Positions 1 through 8,156 of a stretch of DNA of 64,000 nt are shown here, piece after piece. Both the position numbers and the translations under genes were made by a program. Source of the DNA: Halobacillus_B sp963739045 (GTDB lineage: Bacteria; Bacillota; Bacilli; Bacillales; Halobacillaceae). Position 1 is the stretch's first letter. Each line of letters starts with the position of its first letter. The stretch spans positions 806,001 through 870,000 of the forward strand of contig CAVTYY010000004.1 of assembly GCA_963739045.1 (NCBI GenBank). The letters run 5' to 3'. A model generated the notes under the pieces. It had not been told where the DNA came from, ran no database searches, and saw nothing but the letters and a program-made list of their open reading frames with translations.

Positions 1-20
1 TTGGATTAGGCGGTTAGCTT

Positions 21-917
21 ATGCCTTCCTTATTTCGCAGAAAAAGACTAATGACCGTATTAATTATCTTTATTGTGCTTGTGGGTCTCATTGGCTTTTC
101 TTTACGGGATCGCAGTTCAATCACTGCACCGGAAAAGTTTCTGGAAGACACTGTCGGCTGGGTGCAGACAATTTTCCACCAGCCAATCCGGCTGGTGGAT
201 GGCATTTACAATCACACCCACGACATGCTGAACGTTTATGAACAAAACAAAGTATTGAAAGCCCGTCTGTCGGAATACAAAGGGGCCATTCAAGAAAATC
301 AATTGTTAAAGAAAGACAATAATGAACTAAAAGCGACCATTGATCAAACGAAGTCTATGCGTGATTATTCTCCTATCAATGCGACAGTTATTGCCCGCAG
401 CTCTGACCGGTGGTTTGAGCAAATGACTATTAACAAAGGGGAAGAAAATGGAGTGAAAAAGGATATGGCTGTTATTACCAGTGATGGTATGGTTGGCAAA
501 ATAAAATCAGCCGGTGCCTTCCACTCCACAGTTCAGTTATTGAGCGGATTTAATCGGTCCAATAAAATATCTGCCTGGGTCGTCAGAGAAGGGGAAGACC
601 AGGATAAGAAACATGTTTTTGGTCTGATTGAGGGCTATGACGATGAAAGCGGACGGCTTGTACTGAATGGAATAAACCTTGACGAGAAACTAAAAAAAGG
701 AGATTCTGTTATTTCTTCAGGCATGGGCGGTGTATTTCCTCCAGAACTCCGTATTGGGAAAATCGATGAAGTGGTGAATGACCAATTTGGGTTGACCAAA
801 ACGGCTTACGTTAAGCCCTATGCGGATTTATATGATATCAATCATGTCATCGTAGTGGACCGGGCAATGGAAACAGTCAAAGACTCGGACCAAGGGGAAG
901 GAGGAGCAGAGCAATGA
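21..917 (+). CDS. mreC: Rod shape-determining protein MreC
   Basis: MreC is a bitopic membrane protein of the elongation machinery that links cytoplasmic MreB to penicillin-binding proteins outside the membrane. The 298-residue product has one N-terminal membrane segment (about residues 12-28), a charged coiled-coil stretch (about 65-115) and the beta-rich periplasmic MreC domain after that, ending in an acidic tail. An AGGCGG site sits just before the ATG. It overlaps mreD by four bases, the usual mreBCD order; mreB would lie just left of the window. Family assignment rests on recalled MreC sequence features and the neighbourhood. Confidence 0.95.
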   Translation: MPSLFRRKRLMTVLIIFIVLVGLIGFSLRDRSSITAPEKFLEDTVGWVQTIFHQPIRLVDGIYNHTHDMLNVYEQNKVLKARLSEYKGAIQENQLLKKDNNELKATIDQTKSMRDYSPINATVIARSSDRWFEQMTINKGEENGVKKDMAVITSDGMVGKIKSAGAFHSTVQLLSGFNRSNKISAWVVREGEDQDKKHVFGLIEGYDDESGRLVLNGINLDEKLKKGDSVISSGMGGVFPPELRIGKIDEVVNDQFGLTKTAYVKPYADLYDINHVIVVDRAMETVKDSDQGEGGAEQ

Positions 918-1441
918 GCCGTTATATCATTGCTCTGATTCTTCTCGTATTAGTGGCTTTACAAGGAACAGCTATGAGTTTACTCCCTACTCATTTCGTT
1001 TATTCGAATCTTTTGATTACCCCTCACTGGGCTCTTTGTTTTGTTCTGCTCGTCGCTATTTTCTATGATAAAGATCAAACATACTTATGCGTCTGGTACG
1101 GGATGATCTTCGGTCTTCTCATTGACGTTGCTTATACGGGCGTGCTTGGAGTCTATATGGTGGTTTATGGACTAGTTGCTTATATCATTCATGGATTAAC
1201 GAAGCTGCTTCATGCGAACTTTTTGTCGGCATCTTTATTAGTCATTTTGGGAATTGCCCTTGCAGATATATTCCTTTATGTTACTTACTCCTTTGTTAAA
1301 GTCACTTCTATGACTTGGGGAGCATATGCCATGGATAGATTAATACCTACACTTGCAGCCAACATGATCTTCTTCATTGTGCTGTATCCGCTAACCAAAA
1401 ATCTTGTACAGGACTGGTCTGAGGAAATGAATAACGTTTGA
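914..1441 (+). CDS. mreD: Rod shape-determining protein MreD
   Basis: MreD is the small integral membrane partner of MreC in the rod-shape complex. The 175-residue product is almost entirely hydrophobic, with about five predicted membrane spans and short loops, which is typical for the family. Its ATG overlaps the mreC stop (ATGA), indicating translational coupling. It is followed after ten bases by minC, so the shape and division-site genes appear to be one operon. Confidence 0.93.
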   Translation: MSRYIIALILLVLVALQGTAMSLLPTHFVYSNLLITPHWALCFVLLVAIFYDKDQTYLCVWYGMIFGLLIDVAYTGVLGVYMVVYGLVAYIIHGLTKLLHANFLSASLLVILGIALADIFLYVTYSFVKVTSMTWGAYAMDRLIPTLAANMIFFIVLYPLTKNLVQDWSEEMNNV

Positions 1442-1451
1442 GGTGACATCT

Positions 1452-2138
1452 GTGAATGCAAAAAACCAAAATATTACGATTAAAGGTACAAGAGACGGCT
1501 TAACGTTATATTTAGATGATCAATGCCCTTTTGAGGCAATAGTGGATGAATTACAAGATAAGCTTTCCATGAATGGTCTCACGGAGGAAGAGCCGCTGAT
1601 TCGAATCACGATTCAATTAGGAAAACGTTATTTGAATGAAGTTCAAAAAGAAGCGCTTCGCACGCTAATTAGAGAAAAGCAGAATTTAGTGGTTGAAAAT
1701 ATTAATTCTGAAGTAATCTCCAAGAAGGAAGCACTTGCCTGGAAAGAGAATACAGAGATAACCCCTATGGTGAAAACAGTCAGGTCAGGACAGGTTCTTG
1801 AAGTTCGTGGAGATTTACTGCTGATAGGAGATGTGAATCCGGGCGGCAAAATAACGGCGACTGGTAATATCTATATTCTGGGAAGTTTAAGAGGGGTTGC
1901 TCATGCAGGGATTCAAGGAGATACTCGTACAGTTATTATTGCTTCCTATATGGAACCGAACCAGCTCCGAATCGCCGATCAATTAAGCCGTTCGCCTGAT
2001 TATCAGACTGAGGGAGTATACATGGAATGTGGCTTCATAGATGAAAAAGAGGGAAAGATTCGAATTGATCGGTTACAGGAAATTGTAAAAAAACGACCGG
2101 ATCTAGCGAGTTTTGAAAGGAGAATGCTTAATGGGTGA
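1452..2138 (+). CDS. minC: Septum site-determining protein MinC
   Basis: MinC inhibits FtsZ polymerisation away from midcell and is brought to the membrane by MinD. The product has the N-terminal MinC domain (about residues 1-100) and the C-terminal beta-helical domain containing RSGQVLEVRGDLLLIGDVNPGG, with the conserved GDVNPGG turn. I chose the GTG at 1452, which lies five bases after AGGTGA, over the GTG at 1443, which would overlap that ribosome-binding site; the N-terminus then aligns with recalled B. subtilis MinC. It gives 228 residues. The end overlaps minD by eight bases. Confidence 0.93.
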   Translation: MNAKNQNITIKGTRDGLTLYLDDQCPFEAIVDELQDKLSMNGLTEEEPLIRITIQLGKRYLNEVQKEALRTLIREKQNLVVENINSEVISKKEALAWKENTEITPMVKTVRSGQVLEVRGDLLLIGDVNPGGKITATGNIYILGSLRGVAHAGIQGDTRTVIIASYMEPNQLRIADQLSRSPDYQTEGVYMECGFIDEKEGKIRIDRLQEIVKKRPDLASFERRMLNG

Positions 2139-2928
2139 GGCAATTGTGATTACCTCCGGAAAAGGAGGGGTTGGAAAGACAACGACAACTGCCAATCTTG
2201 GAACGGCTCTAGCTCTGCAGAACAAGAAGGTTTGTCTGGTCGATACCGATATCGGCCTTAGAAATCTTGATGTTGTAATGGGGTTGGAAAATCGAATTAT
2301 TTATGACATAGTCGATGTCGTTCAAGAGCGGTGTAAAACCAAACAAGCAGTCATTGCAGATAAAAGATTTGATTGTCTTCACCTTCTTCCTGCTGCTCAA
2401 ACCTCTGATAAATCAGAAGTGACTCCTGAAGGGATTAAAGAGATAATTGATGAATTAAAACTTGAATATGATTATGTGGTTATTGATTGTCCTGCCGGGA
2501 TTGAGCAGGGATATAAGAATGCCGTAGCCGGAGCGGATCAAGCTATTGTAGTAACCACGCCTGAAAAATCAAGCGTTCGAGACGCCGATCGCATCATTGG
2601 TTTACTAGAACAAGAAGACATTGAATCCCCAAGGCTTGTAGTTAATAGAATTAGGAGCCACATGATGAAAAATGGCGATATGCTTGATGTGGATGAAATT
2701 GTATCCATTTTATCGATTGACCTGCTTGGAATTGTGGTGGACGACGATGCCGTTCTTAAAGCAGCGAACATTGGAGAACCTGTTGCCTTAGAACCCAATA
2801 CTAAAGCTTCTATCGCTTATCGTAATATCGCGCGCCGTATATTAGGGGAAACTGTCCCGTTAATGAGTTTAGAAGAAGATACTAGTATAATGGCAAAAGT
2901 AAAGCGTTTTTTTGGGTTAAGGGCATAA
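2131..2928 (+). CDS. minD: Septum site-determining ATPase MinD
   Basis: MinD is a membrane-cycling ATPase of the ParA/MinD superfamily that positions MinC. The deviant Walker A motif GKGGVGKTT is at about residues 10-18, followed by VDTDIGLRNLD and the switch-like DYVVIDCPAG. The C-terminus ends in a basic-hydrophobic amphipathic stretch (KVKRFFGLRA), the membrane targeting sequence. The ATG at 2131 has AAAGGAG upstream and gives 265 residues; a longer reading from TTG 2113 would run through that site. It overlaps minC. A terminator follows about 105 bases downstream. Confidence 0.97.
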   Translation: MGEAIVITSGKGGVGKTTTTANLGTALALQNKKVCLVDTDIGLRNLDVVMGLENRIIYDIVDVVQERCKTKQAVIADKRFDCLHLLPAAQTSDKSEVTPEGIKEIIDELKLEYDYVVIDCPAGIEQGYKNAVAGADQAIVVTTPEKSSVRDADRIIGLLEQEDIESPRLVVNRIRSHMMKNGDMLDVDEIVSILSIDLLGIVVDDDAVLKAANIGEPVALEPNTKASIAYRNIARRILGETVPLMSLEEDTSIMAKVKRFFGLRA

Positions 2929-3034
2929 TCGTACTGTCTGCGAAAAAAGCAGTACAATTCGGTTTTCGAAATTCTGGACTTTATTGACTACTAATTATCG
3001 AAAGATTTATGGACAAAAGATTTTTTCACTAATG

Positions 3035-3070
3035 CCTGAACCTTTGTTTTACATTGGTTCAGGTTTTTTT
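3035..3070 (+). terminator. Rho-independent terminator after minD
   Basis: An eight-base stem (CCTGAACC at 3035-3042 pairing with GGTTCAGG at 3056-3063) is followed directly by seven T. It ends the mre-min operon. The rest of the 315-base gap between minD and spoIVFA holds a weak hairpin at 2931-2955 without a T run and the spoIVFA promoter candidate; I see nothing else in it. Confidence 0.85.
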
Positions 3071-3179
3071 GATACATGAAAAAAGAACGCTTTGTCTACT
3101 TGCTTCATTCACATTCACTGCTTCTTTCAGTGAGGACAAATTCATTTGCTCCATCCTCTATTTCTATTTTACTTTCTAT

Positions 3180-3208
3180 ACATATAATAATCCTTCTCCC
3201 CATAGAAT
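3180..3208 (+). promoter_or_regulatory. Candidate sigma-E promoter of spoIVFA
   Basis: ACATATA (3180-3186) and CATAGAAT (3201-3208) are separated by 14 bases, close to the remembered B. subtilis sigma-E pattern (kmATATT, 14-15 bases, CATACAnT). The B. subtilis spoIVF operon is known to be sigma-E dependent. The match is by eye only. Confidence 0.45.
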
Positions 3209-3243
3209 GGTAGAAACGTTAGGTTAGAGAGAAGGGATTTTAG

Positions 3244-4008
3244 ATGAAAAGAGATATTGAACATGTACGAAAAAATATTGCCGACCGCAAAAAGAGAAAA
3301 GTTCTTGATGGTCCTGTAAAACCACGTACTACGTTCGTTCCTCCTCAAGATGAAGAACTTCATGGCTTGCCGCCGTTAGTTAGTGGATATACAACCGATT
3401 ACAAAAAGAAAGAGGTAAAGTCCCGTACTGGCCAGTTCGGTCTACAATTGCTTTTGTCTGCACTTTTGTTTGCCACAGTAGCGGCAGGTGAACGGACCAA
3501 TCTGACTTTTCTGGACAAGCCTGAACAGTGGGTGACAAGTCAATTACAAGAGGAGTTTCCTTTCGCTAAAGTTACTGCCTGGTACAGTGACCGCTTTGGC
3601 AAACCTCTGGAATTAGTTCAAAATGATAGCAAGAAAGCAAAAACGGAAGTCGCTTTGCCGGTTAATGGTACAGTCACTAAAACTTTTCAAAATGATGGCA
3701 AGGGCATTATTATGACTGCAGAAGACGGATCGAATGTTAAAGCCGTTAAAGCTGGGACGGTTATTTTCGCCGGCAATGATCCTGATACTGACAAAACGGT
3801 TATTGTTCAGCACGAAGATGGGTCGAACAGCATTTATGGTTATTTATCCTCGGTTGACGTTCATTTATATGAATTTGTTGATGCCCAGAAAGCCTTAGGG
3901 ACTGTAGAATCTAAGGAAGGACAAGCGGCTCAATTCTTCTTTGCGATTAAAAAGGATAACAAATATCTAGATCCTGTTCAGGTTATTAAAGTTGATGAAA
4001 GCTCTTAA
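3244..4008 (+). CDS. spoIVFA: Stage IV sporulation protein FA (SpoIVFA)
   Basis: SpoIVFA holds the SpoIVFB protease inactive in the outer forespore membrane until the forespore signals through SpoIVB. The 254-residue product has a basic cytoplasmic N-terminus (about 1-65), one membrane span (about 68-82, LQLLLSALLFATVAAG) and an extracytoplasmic part ending in a degenerate M23/LytM-like domain (about 140-250) that appears to lack the full zinc ligand set. The ATG is preceded by GAGAAGGGA. Its 3' end overlaps spoIVFB by 17 bases, so the inhibitor and protease are probably made together. Confidence 0.93.
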   Translation: MKRDIEHVRKNIADRKKRKVLDGPVKPRTTFVPPQDEELHGLPPLVSGYTTDYKKKEVKSRTGQFGLQLLLSALLFATVAAGERTNLTFLDKPEQWVTSQLQEEFPFAKVTAWYSDRFGKPLELVQNDSKKAKTEVALPVNGTVTKTFQNDGKGIIMTAEDGSNVKAVKAGTVIFAGNDPDTDKTVIVQHEDGSNSIYGYLSSVDVHLYEFVDAQKALGTVESKEGQAAQFFFAIKKDNKYLDPVQVIKVDESS

Positions 4009-4855
4009 TCTCACGAATACAGTCCACGTCCACCCGCTTTTTTTTATTCTTGCACTTTCTGCATTCTTTACTGGGGCCATCTATGAATTTGTTATCCTTT
4101 TCAGCATCGTTGCCATTCATGAGCTTGGCCACTATTTTACTGCCCGGCATTTTGGCTGGAGAGTAACAAGAATAGAATTTTGGCTGTTTGGCGGAGCTGT
4201 AGTTAGTGAGGAACATAATACTCGCCCATTTAAAGAACAAGTATACGTAGTTATGGCCGGCCCAATCCAGCACTTATGGATATTTGCATTGCTCTTTCTT
4301 TTGCAAGCTGTGAATGGGCCGCATACATTAATCACGGTCGCTTATTTCTATAATGGTGTGATTCTTTTATTTAATTTGCTGCCTATCTGGCCGCTGGATG
4401 GCGGGAAGCTTATTTTTTATGCCTTAAATCAAATATGTACGTTCCGCAACAGTATGACCTATGGACTTCTTTTGTCTTTTTCCTTCCTGATCCTTATTGG
4501 GGTCTGGTTTACACTCAACGATCATTGGACTCTTGCCAGTATCCTGCTCGGCGCTTTTTTAATTACTGAAAACGTCCTTGAATGGAAACGCAAATCGTAC
4601 ATTTATATGAGGTACCTCATGTATTGTTCTACCAGGAAAGTATCGCCGATTCCAGCAAAGTATGTAAATATAGATCCTCATACTTTCGTGAGAGATGTAT
4701 TAAAAAATATTCGGGCAAATCGGACGCATTTCTATGTCTTGCAACGGTCGCCTGAGTTATATATAGTTAATGAACAGGAGTGTCTTCAAGCTTATTTTCA
4801 AAGAAAAAACCCGAATCTATGCTTGAAGGACATCGCAGAAACTGTTCTGGAGTGA
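3992..4855 (+). CDS. spoIVFB: Intramembrane metalloprotease SpoIVFB (pro-sigma-K processing)
   Basis: SpoIVFB is a site-2-type zinc protease that removes the pro-sequence of sigma-K in the mother cell. The HELGH motif is at residues 43-47 and the third zinc ligand motif NLLPIWPLDGG at about 128-138, the same positions as remembered for B. subtilis (His43, His47, Asp137). Six or so membrane spans are followed by a C-terminal CBS-like region. Translation may begin at TTG 3992 or ATG 3995, both inside the end of spoIVFA. Its substrate sigK is also in this window at 60096-60809. Confidence 0.94.
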   Translation: MMKALNLTNTVHVHPLFFILALSAFFTGAIYEFVILFSIVAIHELGHYFTARHFGWRVTRIEFWLFGGAVVSEEHNTRPFKEQVYVVMAGPIQHLWIFALLFLLQAVNGPHTLITVAYFYNGVILLFNLLPIWPLDGGKLIFYALNQICTFRNSMTYGLLLSFSFLILIGVWFTLNDHWTLASILLGAFLITENVLEWKRKSYIYMRYLMYCSTRKVSPIPAKYVNIDPHTFVRDVLKNIRANRTHFYVLQRSPELYIVNEQECLQAYFQRKNPNLCLKDIAETVLE

Positions 4856-4863
4856 GGGATTTC

Positions 4864-6285
4864 ATGAGATCTATTGTATTACATACCCAGCCGTCAGAGA
4901 AAAGCGGAGTAGTGATTGAGAATAACGAGGTTACTGAATATGTAAATATCCGCCCGGAAGTGAATACACTTTCGGGTTCTATTTTTAGTGGTAAGGTTGA
5001 AAGTATTCATAAAGGCATGCAGGCAGCCTTTATCGATTTTGGCCAGAAGAAAAATGGTTTCCTTAAGAGAGAAGAAATTCCGTGGTGTACTAATAAAATT
5101 GAACAAGCGCTAAAAGAGGGGGAAGAGATCAAGGTGCAGGTAATTAAAGAGCCTCTTGATCAAAAAGGTGCACAGTTGACTGCGGATATCACGATACCGG
5201 GTTTACTTTGTGTTTATCAGCCCTATGGAGAAAAAATTTCTATTTCCAGAAAGATAATCGAACCCTTAAGAACAATATTTCTTAACCAAACAACAGAGTG
5301 GCTGGAAGAGACGGAAGGAGCCATAATCCGGACAGCGGCCAAAGAGGTTAGTCAAGATGAACTGCAAGAAGAATTGGCCTCCCTAAAGAGACATTGGAAA
5401 AGTTTAGCTGCAGGTACGGGTCATACCTTGTGGCTGGATGCGATAGTACCGGACCAGCTTATTCGAAAGTATCCTATTATGAATGTAGATCACATTTATG
5501 TAGATGATACAACCATCAGTCAATATTTGAAAAAGAGGTATCCTTCTCTGAAAGAAAAAATCACCTGGAAGAAAGAGTTGGACAGTGTTCTGCCCAGTAC
5601 GATTAACGAAATACAAAGTCAGTTGATCCAACGCTATCTGCCCATTGAGCAGGGCATTGAATTAGTAATAGATGAAACTGAAGCCATGACTGTCATTGAT
5701 GTTAATAGTGCGGGTTATCAAGGGAAAACTCTGTCTAACTCTCAGTCCTTTGAAGTGAATAAGCGGGCAGCTAAGGAAGCTGCGCGTCAACTGAAATTAA
5801 GGAACATTGCTGGAATGATTGTGATTGATTTCATCTCTATGCATGACACTTCTTTAGAAAAGAAATTGATTCAATACATGAAAATGTTAGTGAAGAATGA
5901 TCTTATCTACACGAATATTTTAGGGATAACCCGGCTGGGATTAATGGAAATAACCCGCAAAAGGCAGTGGACCAGCCCAGGGATAAGCTTGAAAGAAACC
6001 TATTCACCGAGTTTTAAAGATTCCACCTGGTTATTTCGTATGGAAAGAGACCTTCTTTTAAAAAGAACTACCTCAAGCGAAGCGATCTTGGTGGTTGTTA
6101 ATCCTAGGTTATATGATGAAAAAAAACGATTGCTTTCCAGTCTCATATCTAGTAAAATTCCACAAGAGCTGTTTGTTAGGGAGGATCCCATGATCCACGG
6201 CTATCAAATTGAGCTTGAAGGGTCGAGAGACATGGTCCTGGAAGCTGTAAAGCGCCGTGAGTATCATGTTGACAACTTGTTTTGA
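4864..6285 (+). CDS. rng: Ribonuclease E/G family protein (Rne/Rng)
   Basis: This is an endoribonuclease of the RNase E/G family, acting in RNA maturation or turnover. The 473-residue product has an N-terminal S1-like region (about residues 35-115, with SIFSGKVESIHKGMQAAFIDFG) and the catalytic DNase I-like core with ELVIDETEAMTVIDVNSAG and IAGMIVIDFISM, which hold the two metal-binding aspartates. The start ATG at 4864 lies after GAGTGAGGGA overlapping the spoIVFB stop; a longer reading from 4780 would run through spoIVFB. It lacks the long C-terminal scaffold of E. coli RNase E. It precedes rplU, as in related Bacillaceae. Confidence 0.9.
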   Translation: MRSIVLHTQPSEKSGVVIENNEVTEYVNIRPEVNTLSGSIFSGKVESIHKGMQAAFIDFGQKKNGFLKREEIPWCTNKIEQALKEGEEIKVQVIKEPLDQKGAQLTADITIPGLLCVYQPYGEKISISRKIIEPLRTIFLNQTTEWLEETEGAIIRTAAKEVSQDELQEELASLKRHWKSLAAGTGHTLWLDAIVPDQLIRKYPIMNVDHIYVDDTTISQYLKKRYPSLKEKITWKKELDSVLPSTINEIQSQLIQRYLPIEQGIELVIDETEAMTVIDVNSAGYQGKTLSNSQSFEVNKRAAKEAARQLKLRNIAGMIVIDFISMHDTSLEKKLIQYMKMLVKNDLIYTNILGITRLGLMEITRKRQWTSPGISLKETYSPSFKDSTWLFRMERDLLLKRTTSSEAILVVVNPRLYDEKKRLLSSLISSKIPQELFVREDPMIHGYQIELEGSRDMVLEAVKRREYHVDNLF

Positions 6286-6298
6286 TCTGTGGTAACAT
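6269..6298 (+). promoter_or_regulatory. Promoter for the rplU-prp-rpmA operon
   Basis: TTGACA (6269-6274) lies inside the end of rng, and TAACAT (6293-6298) follows after 18 bases. It would start transcription near 6305, just ahead of the L21 leader. Confidence 0.5.
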
Positions 6299-6299
6299 T

Positions 6300-6400
6300 G
6301 TTTTGTTATTCTAGTAGCACTCCGATGCTACAACCGCACAGAACAGGTTTTTAAACCGAATCCGGTACCTGAATGGCGAGTCTGAGTAAATTGAGGAGGT
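6300..6400 (+). ncRNA. L21 ribosomal protein leader (5' UTR regulatory RNA)
   Basis: The segment before rplU contains small hairpins (for example GTAGCA/TGCTAC around 6313-6332) and a conserved-looking GAATGGCGAGTCTGAGT stretch (about 6372-6388) just before the ribosome-binding site. This is the position and sequence style of the Firmicutes L21 leader, thought to be an autoregulatory site for L21. The identification is from memory of the family, not from a covariance search. Confidence 0.7.
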
Positions 6401-6406
6401 GCAAGT

Positions 6407-6715
6407 ATGTACGCAATTATTGAAACTGGTGGTAAACAAGTTAAAGTAGTAGAAGGCCAGGAAATTTATGTAGAGAAAGTGAACGCAGCAGATGGTGAAA
6501 CTGTCACTTTTGACAAAGTTCTATTCGTAGGCGGAGACAGCACGAAAGTTGGGGCTCCATTTGTAGAAGGTGCTACTGTTACGGCTAAAGTTGAGAAACA
6601 AGGTCGTCAGAAGAAACTTACCGTGTTCAAATACAAGCCAAAAAAGAACTACAAACGTAAACAAGGTCATCGTCAGCCATATACGAAGCTTGTCGTTGAT
6701 AAAATCGACGCGTAA
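6407..6715 (+). CDS. rplU: 50S ribosomal protein L21
   Basis: L21 is a 23S rRNA-binding protein of the large subunit. The 102-residue product begins MYAIIETGGKQ and carries the basic YKPKKNYKRKQGHRQPYT segment typical of the family. GAGGAGGTG precedes the ATG. It is followed by prp and rpmA in the standard rplU-prp-rpmA order of Firmicutes. Confidence 0.98.
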   Translation: MYAIIETGGKQVKVVEGQEIYVEKVNAADGETVTFDKVLFVGGDSTKVGAPFVEGATVTAKVEKQGRQKKLTVFKYKPKKNYKRKQGHRQPYTKLVVDKIDA

Positions 6716-6727
6716 GGCTTAAAGCTG

Positions 6728-7057
6728 ATGATAAAAGCAAAGATGTTTCATTCAAAGCAAATGATTTGCGGGTTTGAAATTTCCGGACATGCTCAAAGCG
6801 GTCCCTATGGACACGATCTAGTATGTGCGGCAGTCTCAGCTGTTTCATTCGGAGCAGTAAATTCCCTCATAAAGCTTTGTGAAATTGAACCTCATGTTAA
6901 ACAAGGAGGCGAGGGTGGTTATTTGAAAATCACTTTACCGCAGAAGCTGACCGAAGCTCAGCTTCAGAAAGCTCATATTCTGCTTGAAGGCATGCAGGTT
7001 TCACTTGAAACGATTGAAAATGATTACAGTGAATATATTAAAATCCTACATTCTTAA
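6728..7057 (+). CDS. prp: Ribosomal-processing cysteine protease Prp
   Basis: Prp removes the N-terminal extension of ribosomal protein L27 found in Firmicutes. The 109-residue product has the catalytic histidine in SGHAQ (His21) and cysteine in LVCAAVS (Cys33), spaced as in the characterised Staphylococcus aureus enzyme. It sits between rplU and rpmA, 13 bases before the rpmA start, so protease and substrate are made from one message. In B. subtilis the gene was called ysxB. Confidence 0.93.
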   Translation: MIKAKMFHSKQMICGFEISGHAQSGPYGHDLVCAAVSAVSFGAVNSLIKLCEIEPHVKQGGEGGYLKITLPQKLTEAQLQKAHILLEGMQVSLETIENDYSEYIKILHS

Positions 7058-7070
7058 GGAGGTGGAATCT

Positions 7071-7361
7071 ATGCTACGTCTTGATTTGCAATTCTTCTCA
7101 CAGAAGAAAGGGCAAGGTAGTTCAAAAAACGGTCGTGATTCTGAGTCTAAACGTCTTGGTGCGAAACGTGCAGATGGTCAGCCTGTAACAGGAGGATCTA
7201 TCCTTTATCGTCAACGCGGAACTAAGATTTATCCAGGAGCTAACGTTGGCCGTGGCGGAGACGACACATTGTTCGCGAAAGTGGATGGTGTTGTTAAATT
7301 CGAACGTTACGGACGTGACCGTAAAAAAGTGAGCGTTTATCCTGCAGCGCAGGAAGCGTAA
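7071..7361 (+). CDS. rpmA: 50S ribosomal protein L27 with Prp-cleavable N-terminus
   Basis: L27 reaches towards the peptidyl transferase centre of the ribosome. The 96-residue product starts MLRLDLQFFSQKKGQ, which contains the Firmicutes-type extension; Prp is known to cut after the second Phe (Phe9). The ATG at 7071 is preceded by AAGGAGGTGG; a longer reading from 6984 only overlaps prp. A strong terminator follows. Confidence 0.98.
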   Translation: MLRLDLQFFSQKKGQGSSKNGRDSESKRLGAKRADGQPVTGGSILYRQRGTKIYPGANVGRGGDDTLFAKVDGVVKFERYGRDRKKVSVYPAAQEA

Positions 7362-7391
7362 ACTGAATTCTATGGTTTCTAACGTATATAA

Positions 7392-7430
7392 AAAGCTGCG
7401 CTGTGCCTATGCATAAGCGCAGCTTTTTTG
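7392..7430 (+). terminator. Rho-independent terminator after rpmA
   Basis: A ten-base stem, AAAGCTGCGC (7392-7401) with GCGCAGCTTT (7417-7426), is followed by a T run. It closes the rplU-prp-rpmA operon and separates it from spo0B. Confidence 0.9.
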
Positions 7431-7624
7431 TTTGCTTGACTGCGGTTGAAGAGCATAGAGACGTACAGTAGCGTTACGCTCGCTAGTAGTTGTTCGTCTT
7501 GGCTGTTTATGGCGCTGCAGACCGCGGATACCAAGATGCTTATGCTTTTAAGATTAGTTTCAGTTTCCTGTTTATTTTTGCTATACTTTTCTTATTATTG
7601 ATGTGGAGAGGGAGCTGGTTATTT

Positions 7625-8143
7625 TTGAGTAATCAAAGGATCATTTCACTTCTAAGACATAAGCGTCATGACTGGATGAATCAAATACAATTAATTCAAG
7701 GATACGCTTCTTTAGGAAAACAGGACAAGCTGCTTGAACAGTTAGATGAAATTAAGGAAGAAGCCGAACAGGAACGACGGTTATTAAACAGCCAGGCAGC
7801 TACGTTTTCCTTATGGCTGCTATCATTCAATTGGACATACAGTCAATATCGGCTTACGTTTTTTATGAAAGATGAGGTTGATTTATCCAGTCATGACTTG
7901 GATATCACAGCTTATGGAAGAAGAATGATTGAACTTATGACTGAACATAATGTAGAGGGCGAGCTTTATGAAGGTTCTCTGCATATTTATTCGAGCGGAT
8001 CTCCTGGTTCAACAGGATTAAGTTGGGAATGGGAAGGGCAGTTTAAAAGCCTTTCTGAGTTACAGAAGAAACTTAGCCACGAAGGTTTTATCGTATCCAT
8101 ATTTGGTGAACGTGAACTGTCCGTGGAAATGACGATAGATTGA
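7625..8143 (+). CDS. spo0B: Sporulation initiation phosphotransferase B (Spo0B)
   Basis: Spo0B passes phosphate from Spo0F to Spo0A in the sporulation phosphorelay. The phospho-accepting histidine is in RHKRHDWMNQ (His15 from this start), inside a helical dimerisation hairpin, followed by a degenerate ATPase-like C-terminal part. I chose TTG 7625 because GGAGAGGGAG (7605-7614) lies ten bases upstream and the N-terminus then has the usual length before the histidine, giving 172 residues. The frame stays open upstream to TTG 7490 and would add a hydrophobic segment (about 7557-7620), making a membrane-anchored form; no ribosome-binding site supports that start. It precedes obgE, as in B. subtilis. 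Confidence 0.85.
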   Translation: MSNQRIISLLRHKRHDWMNQIQLIQGYASLGKQDKLLEQLDEIKEEAEQERRLLNSQAATFSLWLLSFNWTYSQYRLTFFMKDEVDLSSHDLDITAYGRRMIELMTEHNVEGELYEGSLHIYSSGSPGSTGLSWEWEGQFKSLSELQKKLSHEGFIVSIFGERELSVEMTID

Positions 8144-8156
8144 AGAGGTGAAGGAT

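Noticed and set aside
1..20. End of mreB
   Set aside because: Only 20 bases are visible before mreC; an in-frame TAG at 7-9 exists but too little sequence remains to support a gene call.
2931..2955. Hairpin just after minD as a terminator
   Set aside because: The six-base stem is not followed by a T run; the clear terminator is at 3035-3070.
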